From Balneolaceae bacterium (GTDB taxonomy: Bacteria > Bacteroidota > Rhodothermia > Balneolales > Balneolaceae), in the NCBI GenBank assembly GCA_007126675.1, contig SLAU01000245.1, forward strand, positions 1 through 6,835: a stretch of DNA of 6,835 bases. Reading direction: 5' to 3'. The translations under genes and the position numbers were made by a program. The notes beneath the pieces are model-generated. The model saw only the letters and a program-made list of their open reading frames with translations. It was not told where the DNA came from and ran no database searches. Below are positions 1 through 6,176 of the stretch, piece after piece. Numbering within the stretch: position 1 is the first letter of the stretch; every line of letters starts with the position of its first letter.

Positions 1-672
1 CGGAGAGCTGAATAATTCACCGTCAGGTATATTTCGTTTTCCAAAGCATGGAATCCAGTTTTGGCCCTTAACTGAAAACTCAATATCAGTGCCTTCACCT
101 TTAAGCCGGATCATATCCGTATTTCTGAGCATTTCCTCAAGCGGTTTCATAGCCTCAGCCAGTTTTCCATAGTCAAAAAGACAGGCTTTGTAGTAAAATT
201 CCCGAAATTTTTCGGTCGGCATTTTTGCATTCATTGCAAATGCGGGTGACGGATATCTCATCACCGTCCACTTTGTATGATTCACCCTTTCATCAAAATG
301 AACCGGTTTTAGAAAATGATCTGAATAGGCTTTATTTGCCTCTTTCGAAACAGCTGAATTTTCATATATATTTTCCGCACCCCGAATCCCGATAAATGCA
401 TCCATCTGCTTCATTAAAGGGAGCTGATCTTTTTCAGTCTGACGCTTCCAAAACTCTTCATCGCCTTTTTCGAGGAGAATCCGGTTTATTTCGGGGTCTT
501 CGATTTTTACGTGCGGATGAGCACCAAGATCACGAACCTGTTCAACGAGTGCCTGTATCAGGCCAATCCCATTCAGGCCGATACACTGCAGAAATATGTG
601 TTCATCTTTTTTAAGCTCAGTACTGTGTGTCAATAATTGTTTTGCAAGTAACCGATCGTTTTCTGTGTACAT
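1..672 (-). CDS. M29-family metallo-aminopeptidase (AmpS/PepS-like), N-terminal part, cut by window edge
   Basis: Reading the minus strand from the ATG at 672 gives 224 open codons that run off the left edge, so the C-terminal part is missing. The translation starts MYTENDRLLAKQLL and contains LMKQMDAFIGIRGAEN (about 86-101), a TKWTVMRYPSPAFA block and, near the cut, IRLKGEGTDIEFSVKGQNW followed by GKRNIPDGELF. This order and wording match thermophilic (M29) aminopeptidases, cytoplasmic dinuclear-metal exopeptidases that remove N-terminal residues from peptides. In characterised members the metal ligands lie mostly in the C-terminal half. Glu219 in the PDGE motif is probably the first ligand and the others would lie outside the window. 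There is no signal peptide. The start is preceded by AT-rich sequence without a clear Shine-Dalgarno. It lies 41 nt downstream of the ABC gene on the same strand, so co-transcription is likely, but a functional link is not evident. Family confidence is high; substrate range is unknown. Confidence 0.88.
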   Translation of the reverse strand, partial: MYTENDRLLAKQLLTHSTELKKDEHIFLQCIGLNGIGLIQALVEQVRDLGAHPHVKIEDPEINRILLEKGDEEFWKRQTEKDQLPLMKQMDAFIGIRGAENIYENSAVSKEANKAYSDHFLKPVHFDERVNHTKWTVMRYPSPAFAMNAKMPTEKFREFYYKACLFDYGKLAEAMKPLEEMLRNTDMIRLKGEGTDIEFSVKGQNWIPCFGKRNIPDGELFSSP

Positions 673-713
673 GAAGTATTAATTCAGTTTTTGTGATGAA
701 TAAATGTTCGTTG

Positions 714-1334
714 TTAATTACTCAGATTCAGAACTTCTTCGCATAAACGCAATTCCTGTTCCTGGTTCGAAGCCAGCAGGATCATCTTTCCGCTGCGCTT
801 TGACTGATCAATGAAATTTGTAAGCATTTCAATTCCGGCAGTATCAAGATTGGTTCCCGGTTCATCCAGGCAAATTACAGAGGGATTGTTAATACATGCT
901 GAAGCCAGTTTAATTCGCTGTTGCTGGCCTGTGGATAATTCTCCGTAATATTTGTCTGCAAGATGATCAGCTTCAAACAGTTGCAAAAGTGCAGGAATAC
1001 TTTCTCTGTCAGGCTTCCCGTTTTGGTGTAAACTTTGGAGAAACTTCAGATTTTCGGCAGAGGTAAGTTCGTCGTATAGCTGAATGGAAGGTGCAGAAAA
1101 TCCAAGCTCTTTTTTTACCTGATTGGCTTTGTACAATTTATCACTAATTTTCCATGTTATTTCACCGGAAGTGGGTTTCAATAAACCGGTTAACAACTTT
1201 AAAAGTGTGGATTTTCCGGAACCATTTGCCCCCGCAATACCTAAAACATTATTTTGGAAAGTGAAACTCAGATTCTGAATAACCGATTGTTTGCCAAAAG
1301 TTTTATTCAGATTTGAAACCCGTAAATGAATCAT
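714..1334 (-). CDS. Orphan ABC transporter ATP-binding protein, CcmA-like, with Asn in place of the switch His
   Basis: A complete 206-residue nucleotide-binding domain, about the minimal length for an ABC ATPase and similar to the heme-exporter subunit CcmA. Visible motifs in order: Walker A GANGSGKST (35-43), Q-loop Gln85 in APSIQLYDELT, signature LSTGQQQR (133-140, a Thr replacing the first Gly of LSGGQ), Walker B ICLDEP (154-159) and D-loop NLD (162-164). At the switch position, where most ABC ATPases have His after the last core strand (ATHD-like), the sequence reads ILLASNQ, putting Asn190 there. It would act at the cytoplasmic face of the membrane and drive a partner permease. No permease is adjacent: upstream is a divergent gene and downstream is the M29 peptidase. 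It may be a cytochrome c maturation CcmA whose ccmB lies elsewhere, or an ATPase of another small exporter. There is no Shine-Dalgarno before ATG 1334. Confidence 0.85.
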   Translation of the reverse strand: MIHLRVSNLNKTFGKQSVIQNLSFTFQNNVLGIAGANGSGKSTLLKLLTGLLKPTSGEITWKISDKLYKANQVKKELGFSAPSIQLYDELTSAENLKFLQSLHQNGKPDRESIPALLQLFEADHLADKYYGELSTGQQQRIKLASACINNPSVICLDEPGTNLDTAGIEMLTNFIDQSKRSGKMILLASNQEQELRLCEEVLNLSN

Positions 1335-1386
1335 TTCATTGATTTGTTATAATAATTAGTCAATTTAATGTAAATTGAAGGCTATC

Positions 1387-1428
1387 TTAGACAATAACAT
1401 AAGAGATTTTTTTAGTTTATTGTTCTAA
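1387..1428. promoter_or_regulatory. Inverted repeat in the divergent promoter region
   Basis: TTAGACAATAA at 1387-1397 is the reverse complement of TTATTGTTCTAA at 1417-1428, apart from one extra base in the right arm, with 19 nt between them. It lies in the 154-nt AT-rich gap between the divergent ABC gene (start 1334) and the unknown gene (start 1489). It could be an operator for one or both genes or a hairpin in a 5' leader. The sequence supports only the symmetry. AT-rich DNA produces such repeats by chance more easily than balanced DNA. Confidence 0.3.
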
Positions 1429-1444
1429 AAATATCAGATATTTT
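1428..1444. promoter_or_regulatory. Perfect 8-1-8 palindrome, candidate operator
   Basis: AAAATATC (1428-1435) and GATATTTT (1437-1444) are exact reverse complements around the single base A1436. The palindrome touches the previous inverted repeat and ends 44 nt before the ATG of the unknown gene. A 17-bp dyad of this kind in a divergent promoter gap is a typical shape for a dimeric repressor site, but no regulator gene is present to support it. The rest of the 1335-1488 gap shows no promoter match that I would defend. Confidence 0.35.
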
Positions 1445-1488
1445 CTTTTAGGAAGTTATTACACATTTGCAATTAAACATTTTTTGAA

Positions 1489-3225
1489 ATGGAAAAGCTC
1501 GTCGATCAAGTTACCGAACATATTTTAGAGAAATTACCCAAGGGAAAGGATTATTACACCCCTGAAGATCTTCGCTCAAACGGCGTTTACGAATTTGTTG
1601 TAAAACGGGTTGAGATCGAAATGAATAAGAAACTGAGAGAGTCGATTGTGCCTCCCGAATCTGACTGGGCTGAGATGAAAACGGATCAGGTAATGGATCA
1701 TTGGGAGCAATTTATTGAGGCTATTGTTGAAGAAATGCGAATGCCCGCCTCCGAAGCTAAGTCAGTTTTCGAAACAGCTGTTTCAGATATTCTTGATCTG
1801 TTAACCAGGCCGCGCACTACCATTCCAATGCTGCTTTTCATGGATGATGATGAACTGGACAAAAAAACTCTGAAGAAACGCTCTGAGATGGTTACGGTTA
1901 ATACCCATCTTGTGGACACACTGAATCGTTACATGGAGAAGAAAAGAAAAAACAAAATTGTACGACTCGAGTGTGAAACTGTAATTGAACGAATCGATCA
2001 GCGGCTGGTATCTAACTATAATGCTTTAAACTGGGCACAATTACTGGAACCTCTTTTCAAGCTTTTCGACTCTTCAGTTGATACAAACCTGTTCCGCATA
2101 TTCTATGAGGAAAAAGGTATGCTCAGAGTTTCCCGGAAATTTGACATGATGAACACATCTCTCACAAAAACGGAGTTTATTGAAGTTTTATCAGCTCCGT
2201 ATTTATTGAATCTTGATGATGAGGAAGATTCAGTTTCACTTTTTGATGCACCAGCATCGCAGATGCCTTCAAAAAAGTCAGTTGTTGAAACTGAAGATAA
2301 GCCAAAATTCACACCCGGATTTGAGCCTGAGACAGACAGTGAACCTCAAGGTAAATCTGAAGGCAAGCCTGAAGTTAAATCTGAAGATAAACCAAACGAC
2401 AGAGCAGAAAAGAAGGATACTGTTAATACAACTGATACTGACACTTACAAATCAGATTTTGAAAAACCGGCAGAACTGCCTGACCTTGGCAATATAAAAA
2501 TCCCCGAACCTCCAACATTTTCTGAAGCAAATGAGGAAACAAAAAATCAGGCTCAGGGTCCTGTTAAATCAGATATAGACTCGGATGAGATCGAAGATTC
2601 AATTATTGCGAACTTCCATAAACGCCGAAAATTTATAACACCAGAAGAAGAGGCAGATGAAGAGGATTCAACACTTCACTCAAAGTTTATGCTCGATACC
2701 GGCCAGGAAATAGATGAAGATGAGGACGAGGGTAAAAAGAAAGTAAAGTTTGGAGATCTTTCGGAATCACTGCTAAAAGAACAAGAAATTCCTGATGGTG
2801 AGGACGAAGACTTTACTTTCATCATTGATGAAGATTCTGATAAAGATTCTGATGAAGACTCACCCATGTGGAAAGCTTTTCTGGAGCAGCAAAAAGAATT
2901 TTTTGCAGAACAGGAATCCGCATTAAACAAAGATGAGGATAACGAGATTGCTACTGAATCAGATTCTGAAACTCGCAGTATTACGAAAGAGAAGCTGGAA
3001 ACCTGGCTTGAGGATGAGAAAAGTAAACTTATTGAAGTGATATTCAATGGCAGCGAATCCAAATACGAAAAAGCATTGGACGGCCTGGCAGGATGCAAAA
3101 ACTGGGTATCCGCATCTAAGTATATCGAAAAAGAGATTTTTACCAGGAATTCAATAGATATGTACGACGAAATTGCCGTAGATTTCACTGATCGCTTACA
3201 TACATACTTTAAAGAATTCAAATAA
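1489..3225 (+). CDS. Unrecognised 578-residue protein with folded ends and a long acidic, disordered-looking middle
   Basis: I do not recognise this family. Three parts are visible. Residues 1 to about 242 are mixed hydrophobic/charged, mostly helical in appearance, and include VSDILDLLTRPRTTIPMLLF and NWAQLLEPLFKLF. Residues about 243-495 are low-complexity, rich in Asp, Glu, Ser and Lys. They include the short repeated phrases TEDKP (268-272), KSEGKP (289-294) and KSEDKP (297-302) and a serine/acid run, DEDSDKDSDEDSP (447-459). Residues about 497-578 again look folded (ITKEKLETWLEDE, then IAVDFTDRLHTYF). There is no signal peptide or membrane segment, so it is probably cytoplasmic. The reading frame is uninterrupted and its hydrophobic pattern outside the middle argues for a real protein. 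It ends 10 nt before pccB on the same strand, implying co-transcription. ATG 1489 has no strong Shine-Dalgarno. A scaffold or adaptor role is only a guess from architecture. Confidence 0.85.
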   Translation: MEKLVDQVTEHILEKLPKGKDYYTPEDLRSNGVYEFVVKRVEIEMNKKLRESIVPPESDWAEMKTDQVMDHWEQFIEAIVEEMRMPASEAKSVFETAVSDILDLLTRPRTTIPMLLFMDDDELDKKTLKKRSEMVTVNTHLVDTLNRYMEKKRKNKIVRLECETVIERIDQRLVSNYNALNWAQLLEPLFKLFDSSVDTNLFRIFYEEKGMLRVSRKFDMMNTSLTKTEFIEVLSAPYLLNLDDEEDSVSLFDAPASQMPSKKSVVETEDKPKFTPGFEPETDSEPQGKSEGKPEVKSEDKPNDRAEKKDTVNTTDTDTYKSDFEKPAELPDLGNIKIPEPPTFSEANEETKNQAQGPVKSDIDSDEIEDSIIANFHKRRKFITPEEEADEEDSTLHSKFMLDTGQEIDEDEDEGKKKVKFGDLSESLLKEQEIPDGEDEDFTFIIDEDSDKDSDEDSPMWKAFLEQQKEFFAEQESALNKDEDNEIATESDSETRSITKEKLETWLEDEKSKLIEVIFNGSESKYEKALDGLAGCKNWVSASKYIEKEIFTRNSIDMYDEIAVDFTDRLHTYFKEFK

Positions 3226-3235
3226 CTGTTTATTA

Positions 3236-4786
3236 ATGGGTGAAAACGAAAAAACGGAACGGCTAAAAAATCTTCGTGAGCAAGCTAAGCTGGGCGGCGG
3301 AGAACAACGAATTGAAAAACAGCACGAAAAAGGAAAACTGACGGCCAGAGAAAGGCTGGATCTGCTTCTCGACCCCGGAAGTTTTGAGGAAATTGACGCT
3401 TTTGTAACTCACCGGAGTTCGGCTTTTGGCCTTGGAAAGCAACAGTTTTTAGGTGATGGTGTTGTAACCGGATTTGGAAAAGTTGAAGGCCGGCCTGTTT
3501 ATGTTTTCAGCCAGGATTTTACCGTTTTTGGTGGATCGCTTTCTGAAACACACGCTGAAAAGATCTGCAAAATCATGGATCTGGCCATGAAAAACGGTGT
3601 GCCGATCATCGGCCTGAATGATTCGGGCGGAGCGCGTATACAGGAGGGTGTAAGCTCATTGGGAGGCTATGCCGAAGTGTTCTGGAGAAATTCTATGGCT
3701 TCTGGAGTAGTACCACAAATTTCTGCTGTAATGGGGCCCTGTGCGGGAGGAGCTGTTTATAGCCCTGCTCTGACCGATTTTGTATATATGGTAAAAAATA
3801 CCAGTTATATGTTTGTGACCGGGCCCAACGTTGTAAAAACGGTTACGCACGAAGAGGTAACCTCCGAAGATCTTGGAGGAGCAACTGCACATGGAACCAA
3901 ATCGGGTGTGGCACATTTTGCCGCCGAGAATGACGCCGTATGCCTTCAGCAGATCCGAAATCTGATTACCTATCTTCCCCAAAATTGTGAAGAAAAAGCT
4001 CCATCAGTAAAATCGGTGAAACCCGATTCTGCCAAAGCTTCAAAACTGGATTCGATAGTACCTGAAAATCCTAACAAGCCGTACGACATTAAGGATGTCA
4101 TTGAAGGAGTGATGGACAAGGATTCATTTTACGAAGTGCATGAACTTTATGCGGATAACATTGTAGTTGGTTTTGCAAGGCTTGATGGACGCTCGGTTGG
4201 TATTGTTGCCAATCAGCCGCTGTCACTGGCCGGCGTACTCGATATTGATGCTTCGATAAAAGGTGCACGTTTTGTGCGTTTTTGTGATGCGTTTAATATT
4301 CCGTTGGTGGTATTTGAGGATGTGCCCGGTTTTTTGCCCGGTACGGACCAGGAGTGGGGTGGAATCATCAAGCACGGGGCGAAGCTGTTGTATGCATTTT
4401 GTGAGGCTACTGTACCTAAAATGACGGTTATTACACGCAAAGCGTATGGCGGTGCTTATGATGTGATGAATTCAAAGCATATCCGTGCTGATTATAACGT
4501 AGCATGGCCATCAGCCGAAATTGCAGTAATGGGTACGAAAGGCGCAGTGGAAATCATTTTCCGCCGTGAAATTGCGAAGGCTGATAATCCCGAAGCCAGG
4601 CAAAAAGAACTGGAAGATCAATACAGTGAAGAATTTGCCCATCCATACAAAGCTGCTGCCCGCGGTTTTATTGATGATGTGATATTGCCATCCGAAACAC
4701 GTGAAAAACTGATCCGTGCGTTTGAGATTTGCCAGAGTAAAGTGGATTCCGTTCCCAGGAAAAAGCACGATAACCTGCCTTTATAA
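3236..4786 (+). CDS. pccB: Propionyl-CoA carboxylase beta subunit (biotin-dependent carboxyltransferase)
   Basis: A full-length 516-residue carboxyltransferase of the PccB/MmdA/AccD5 family, usual length about 510-530. It moves the carboxyl group from carboxybiotin onto an acyl-CoA, giving methylmalonyl-CoA if the substrate is propionyl-CoA. Both crotonase-like halves are present. The N half has DSGGARIQEG (129-138) and MGPCAGGAVYSP (166-177), whose Gly171-Gly172 should form one oxyanion hole. The C half has DVPGFLPG (362-369) and AYGGAYDVM, whose Gly406-Ala407 should form the other. Asp409 aligns with Asp422 of Streptomyces PccB, the residue that favours propionyl-CoA over acetyl-CoA; acetyl-CoA-preferring relatives carry a hydrophobic residue there. 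A decarboxylase (MmdA) role with a membrane partner cannot be excluded from this subunit alone. The biotin carboxylase/BCCP subunit is not in the window. The gene starts 10 nt after the unknown acidic protein and is probably translated from the same message. No Shine-Dalgarno precedes ATG 3236. Confidence 0.93.
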   Translation: MGENEKTERLKNLREQAKLGGGEQRIEKQHEKGKLTARERLDLLLDPGSFEEIDAFVTHRSSAFGLGKQQFLGDGVVTGFGKVEGRPVYVFSQDFTVFGGSLSETHAEKICKIMDLAMKNGVPIIGLNDSGGARIQEGVSSLGGYAEVFWRNSMASGVVPQISAVMGPCAGGAVYSPALTDFVYMVKNTSYMFVTGPNVVKTVTHEEVTSEDLGGATAHGTKSGVAHFAAENDAVCLQQIRNLITYLPQNCEEKAPSVKSVKPDSAKASKLDSIVPENPNKPYDIKDVIEGVMDKDSFYEVHELYADNIVVGFARLDGRSVGIVANQPLSLAGVLDIDASIKGARFVRFCDAFNIPLVVFEDVPGFLPGTDQEWGGIIKHGAKLLYAFCEATVPKMTVITRKAYGGAYDVMNSKHIRADYNVAWPSAEIAVMGTKGAVEIIFRREIAKADNPEARQKELEDQYSEEFAHPYKAAARGFIDDVILPSETREKLIRAFEICQSKVDSVPRKKHDNLPL

Positions 4787-4819
4787 AAGCTTTTTTAGCC
4801 ACGGATAACACAGATTTTT

Positions 4820-4913
4820 CGCCACGAAATCACAAAAACACGAAAGAAGGATGTGGGTAATCGGTGTTAATATTGAGTTTTCCATCATTTAGTGTTTTCG
4901 TGCTTTAGTGGCG
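4820..4913. repeat. Inner imperfect inverted repeat (CGCCACGAAA type)
   Basis: Bases 4820-4841 pair with 4892-4913 at 19 of 22 positions, with mismatches at 4826, 4830 and 4834. The loop of about 50 nt is AT-rich and non-repetitive. The unit wording (CACGAAA, 8-nt period) differs from the outer arms (CACGGA, 9-nt period), so two related repeat types appear to be nested. No T-run follows on either strand, so it is not a classical intrinsic terminator. Confidence 0.75.
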
Positions 4914-4934
4914 GAATTTTGTCTATGGAGTTTT

Positions 4935-5008
4935 TTTTGCCACGGATAACACGGAGTTCACAGAGAGAAGTGATTTTTGAAAATTCATCTGTGCCATCCG
5001 TGGCAAAA
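4935..5008. repeat. Right-hand hairpin with perfect 13-bp base
   Basis: TTTTGCCACGGAT (4935-4947) pairs perfectly with ATCCGTGGCAAAA (4996-5008). After two mismatches the stem continues with CACGGA against TCTGTG (4950-4955 with 4988-4993, one G-T wobble). The T-run precedes the stem and the A-run follows it on the plus strand, the reverse of an intrinsic terminator for pccB. On the minus strand the layout is the same. It could still block 3' exonucleases or impede convergent transcription. Confidence 0.7.
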
Positions 5009-5028
5009 GAGAGTTGAGTTTTTAGATG

Positions 5029-5415
5029 TTAGCCATCTGATGCCGGTGCAGCTGCATTCTCATCTTTATAAGTGGAAGCGATAAACCATGCCCCTCCTGC
5101 AAGTGCAAGATCTTTAAGTACATTTGGCATCGCATCCTGTCCGGCTTCTCCCATCACGGCAGGCAGATGAATTGTCAGAACGAAAATTATAAGCATAATC
5201 CCCAGTAGTAGACCTGCAAGCCGCACTTTTTTCTCAATTATAAAACTCACAGCTGCAGCAAGCAGTGCCACGCCTGTAAGGTACACCCAGAAAATAGCAC
5301 CGGGTAAAGGTGCCATACCTGCCATGTCTTCGGCACCCATAAAATGAAATAATCCGAAAATTGCGAAGGGAATTGCGAATAGATATCTCCCTCCTTTATT
5401 TAATAGAGCATCCAT
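5029..5415 (-). CDS. DoxX-like small integral membrane protein
   Basis: A 128-residue protein with four predicted membrane helices, at about 9-25, 39-60, 64-84 and 98-116. Features typical of the DoxX/DoxD-like family are the FGLFHFMGAEDMAGM stretch after helix 1, the HLPAVM motif ending helix 3 (His83) and NVLKDLALAGGAW opening helix 4. The name comes from the thiosulfate:quinone oxidoreductase subunit, but most bacterial members have no defined reaction and some are tied to redox stress. Here no partner gene is adjacent, so a role is not assigned. The short Ala/Ser/Asp tail is cytoplasmic or periplasmic and not conserved in appearance. The start at 5415 is supported by AAGGA five bases upstream. 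It converges on pccB across the repeat element. Confidence 0.85.
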   Translation of the reverse strand: MDALLNKGGRYLFAIPFAIFGLFHFMGAEDMAGMAPLPGAIFWVYLTGVALLAAAVSFIIEKKVRLAGLLLGIMLIIFVLTIHLPAVMGEAGQDAMPNVLKDLALAGGAWFIASTYKDENAAAPASDG

Positions 5416-5420
5416 AGTAT

Positions 5421-5425
5421 TCCTT
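5421..5425 (-). promoter_or_regulatory. Shine-Dalgarno AAGGA for the DoxX-like gene
   Basis: On the minus strand AAGGA lies 5 nt before the ATG at 5415, fixing that start. Most other starts in the window lack such a site. Confidence 0.65.
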
Positions 5426-5463
5426 GTTTTGATTATTGTTTAGTACAATACTTCTTCAGGAAA

Positions 5464-5503
5464 TTAACAAATTTAATGTTAAACTAAAATTTAACTACGC
5501 AAA
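5464..5503 (-). promoter_or_regulatory. Candidate Bacteroidota-type promoter and overlapping inverted repeats upstream of the DoxX-like gene
   Basis: On the minus strand TAAATTTG (5475 to 5468) matches the TAnnTTTG -7 consensus of Bacteroidota and would give a 5' leader of roughly 45 nt. A TTTG at 5503-5500 could be the -33 element, but the 24-nt spacing is longer than usual. TTAACA (5464-5469) and TGTTAA (5477-5482) flank the -7 box as an inverted repeat. GTTAAA (5478-5483) with TTTAAC (5490-5495) forms another. This gap (5416-5539) is very AT-rich, so all of these could be chance. Confidence 0.25.
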
Positions 5504-5539
5504 TAAGAAAACATAAATCATTGAATAACAACAGCTTGT

Positions 5540-5983
5540 TCATGAAGGATAATTGCCGCCGGATGAGATATACTCCCGCATCGATTCAATTTCGTTCTTT
5601 TGTGAGTCAATAATTGCTTTCACCATATCACCTATCGAGATAACACCGGCAACTTTATTTCCTTCAAGTACGGGGAGATGACGTATTTTTTTATCTTTCA
5701 TATGCTGCATACATAGTTTTACCTTGTCATCAGGTGTCACCGTAATTAAATCTTTCGTCATTATCTCAATAACTTTTGTATCCCTTGATGTGCGTCCTTT
5801 TAAAATCACTTTATCCCGATAATCTCTTTCAGATATAATACCCACCAGAGAATCTCCTTCCATCACCAAAAGTGCACCTACTTCGAGCTTCGACATTTTT
5901 GATACTGCATCATAAACGGTGGCATCCGGGGTGATTGAGTAAACTGTTGAGCCTTTTTGATTTAAGATGTCCTGTACTTTCAT
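5540..5983 (-). CDS. Tandem CBS-domain protein
   Basis: A 147-residue protein made of one CBS pair (Bateman module). CBS1, about 8-60, ends with GIISERD (48-54). CBS2, about 75-127, contains IMTKDLITV (74-82), KIRHLPVLE (99-107) and GVISIGD (113-119). Such stand-alone pairs bind adenine nucleotides or related ligands in the cytoplasm and act as sensors. The partner is unknown and no enzyme domain is attached. The Asp of each GxxSxxD motif, which often contacts ribose, is present (Asp54, Asp119). I chose ATG 5983 because GGGAG lies 5 nt upstream and the CBS-typical MKVQDIL begins there. A TTG at 6019 would add 12 residues but lacks support. It is transcribed away from rarA and separated from the DoxX-like gene by 124 nt, so it is probably its own unit. 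Confidence 0.9.
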   Translation of the reverse strand: MKVQDILNQKGSTVYSITPDATVYDAVSKMSKLEVGALLVMEGDSLVGIISERDYRDKVILKGRTSRDTKVIEIMTKDLITVTPDDKVKLCMQHMKDKKIRHLPVLEGNKVAGVISIGDMVKAIIDSQKNEIESMREYISSGGNYPS

Positions 5984-6176
5984 GGTAGCTCCCAAAATTT
6001 GATTAATGTATACTATCAATAAAGTGAAAATTTCGGAATATGCAAGAGCTGATTATGCTTACCCTGAATTTTATTGTTATTCGAAAACCCGATGATTTCC
6101 CCTTCATTCAGCGGTGATTCCCTAACCGATTTTAACTACCTTACTTTAATAAAATGTTTCAATTAAACGATGTAGA
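5984..6176. other. Divergent intergenic region between the CBS gene and rarA
   Basis: This gap of 193 nt must hold the start signals of both divergent genes. Apart from the CBS Shine-Dalgarno I see no promoter match, long dyad or small open reading frame that I would defend. Confidence 0.6.
5989..5993 (-). promoter_or_regulatory. Shine-Dalgarno GGGAG that decides the CBS gene start
   Basis: On the minus strand GGGAG sits 5 nt before ATG 5983. It would lie inside the coding region if the upstream TTG at 6019 were used, so it favours the shorter protein. Confidence 0.7.

Larger units (their letters stand above)
4798..5008. repeat. Compound intergenic repeat of CAC-led 8/9-nt units with nested inverted arms
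   Basis: The convergent gap between pccB and the DoxX-like gene is almost filled by this element. GCCACGGATAACACAGAT (4798-4815) recurs as GCCACGGATAACACGGAG (4939-4956), and an inverted version ends it at 4987-5004. Between them sits a separate inverted pair at 4820-4913. Internally the arms are short tandem units: 9-nt CACGGATAA/CACGGAGTT/CACAGAGAG at 4941-4967 and 8-nt CACGAAAT/CACAAAAA/CACGAAAG at 4823-4846. I recall similarly worded GCCACGGA/CACGAAA palindromes dispersed between genes in many environmental bacteria, so this is probably a copy of a multi-copy intergenic element rather than something gene-specific. No open reading frame occupies it. It may fold at the 3' ends of both convergent transcripts. 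Confidence 0.8.

Noticed and set aside
396..614. Plus-strand open frame of 72 codons
   Set aside because: It overlaps the clearly recognisable M29 peptidase on the minus strand and resembles no known protein.
2213..2497. Plus-strand +1-type frame of 94 codons within the acidic gene
   Set aside because: Leu/Lys/Asn-rich translation of the repeat region in another frame; the main frame is intact through it.
2676..3221. Long open frame of 181 codons on the minus strand opposite the acidic protein
   Set aside because: It is very serine-rich because GAT/GAA codons read backwards give Ser/Phe/Ile-type codons. It has no recognisable motif and lies entirely inside a well-supported plus-strand gene.
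4785..4797. AAAAGCTTTT palindrome plus T-run at the pccB stop codon as an intrinsic terminator
   Set aside because: The stem would be only five mostly A-T pairs with no loop; too weak to call.
4798..5008. CRISPR-like array
   Set aside because: The repeats are inverted and of unequal short unit length, with no regular spacers and no cas genes.
5024..5038. AGATG/CATCT hairpin at the 3' end of the DoxX-like gene
   Set aside because: Five base pairs, overlapping coding sequence, and followed by A rather than T on the transcribed strand.
5984..6019. N-terminal extension of the CBS protein from a TTG at 6019
   Set aside because: The TTG lacks a Shine-Dalgarno, whereas ATG 5983 has GGGAG at ideal distance and begins with a sequence typical of CBS proteins.
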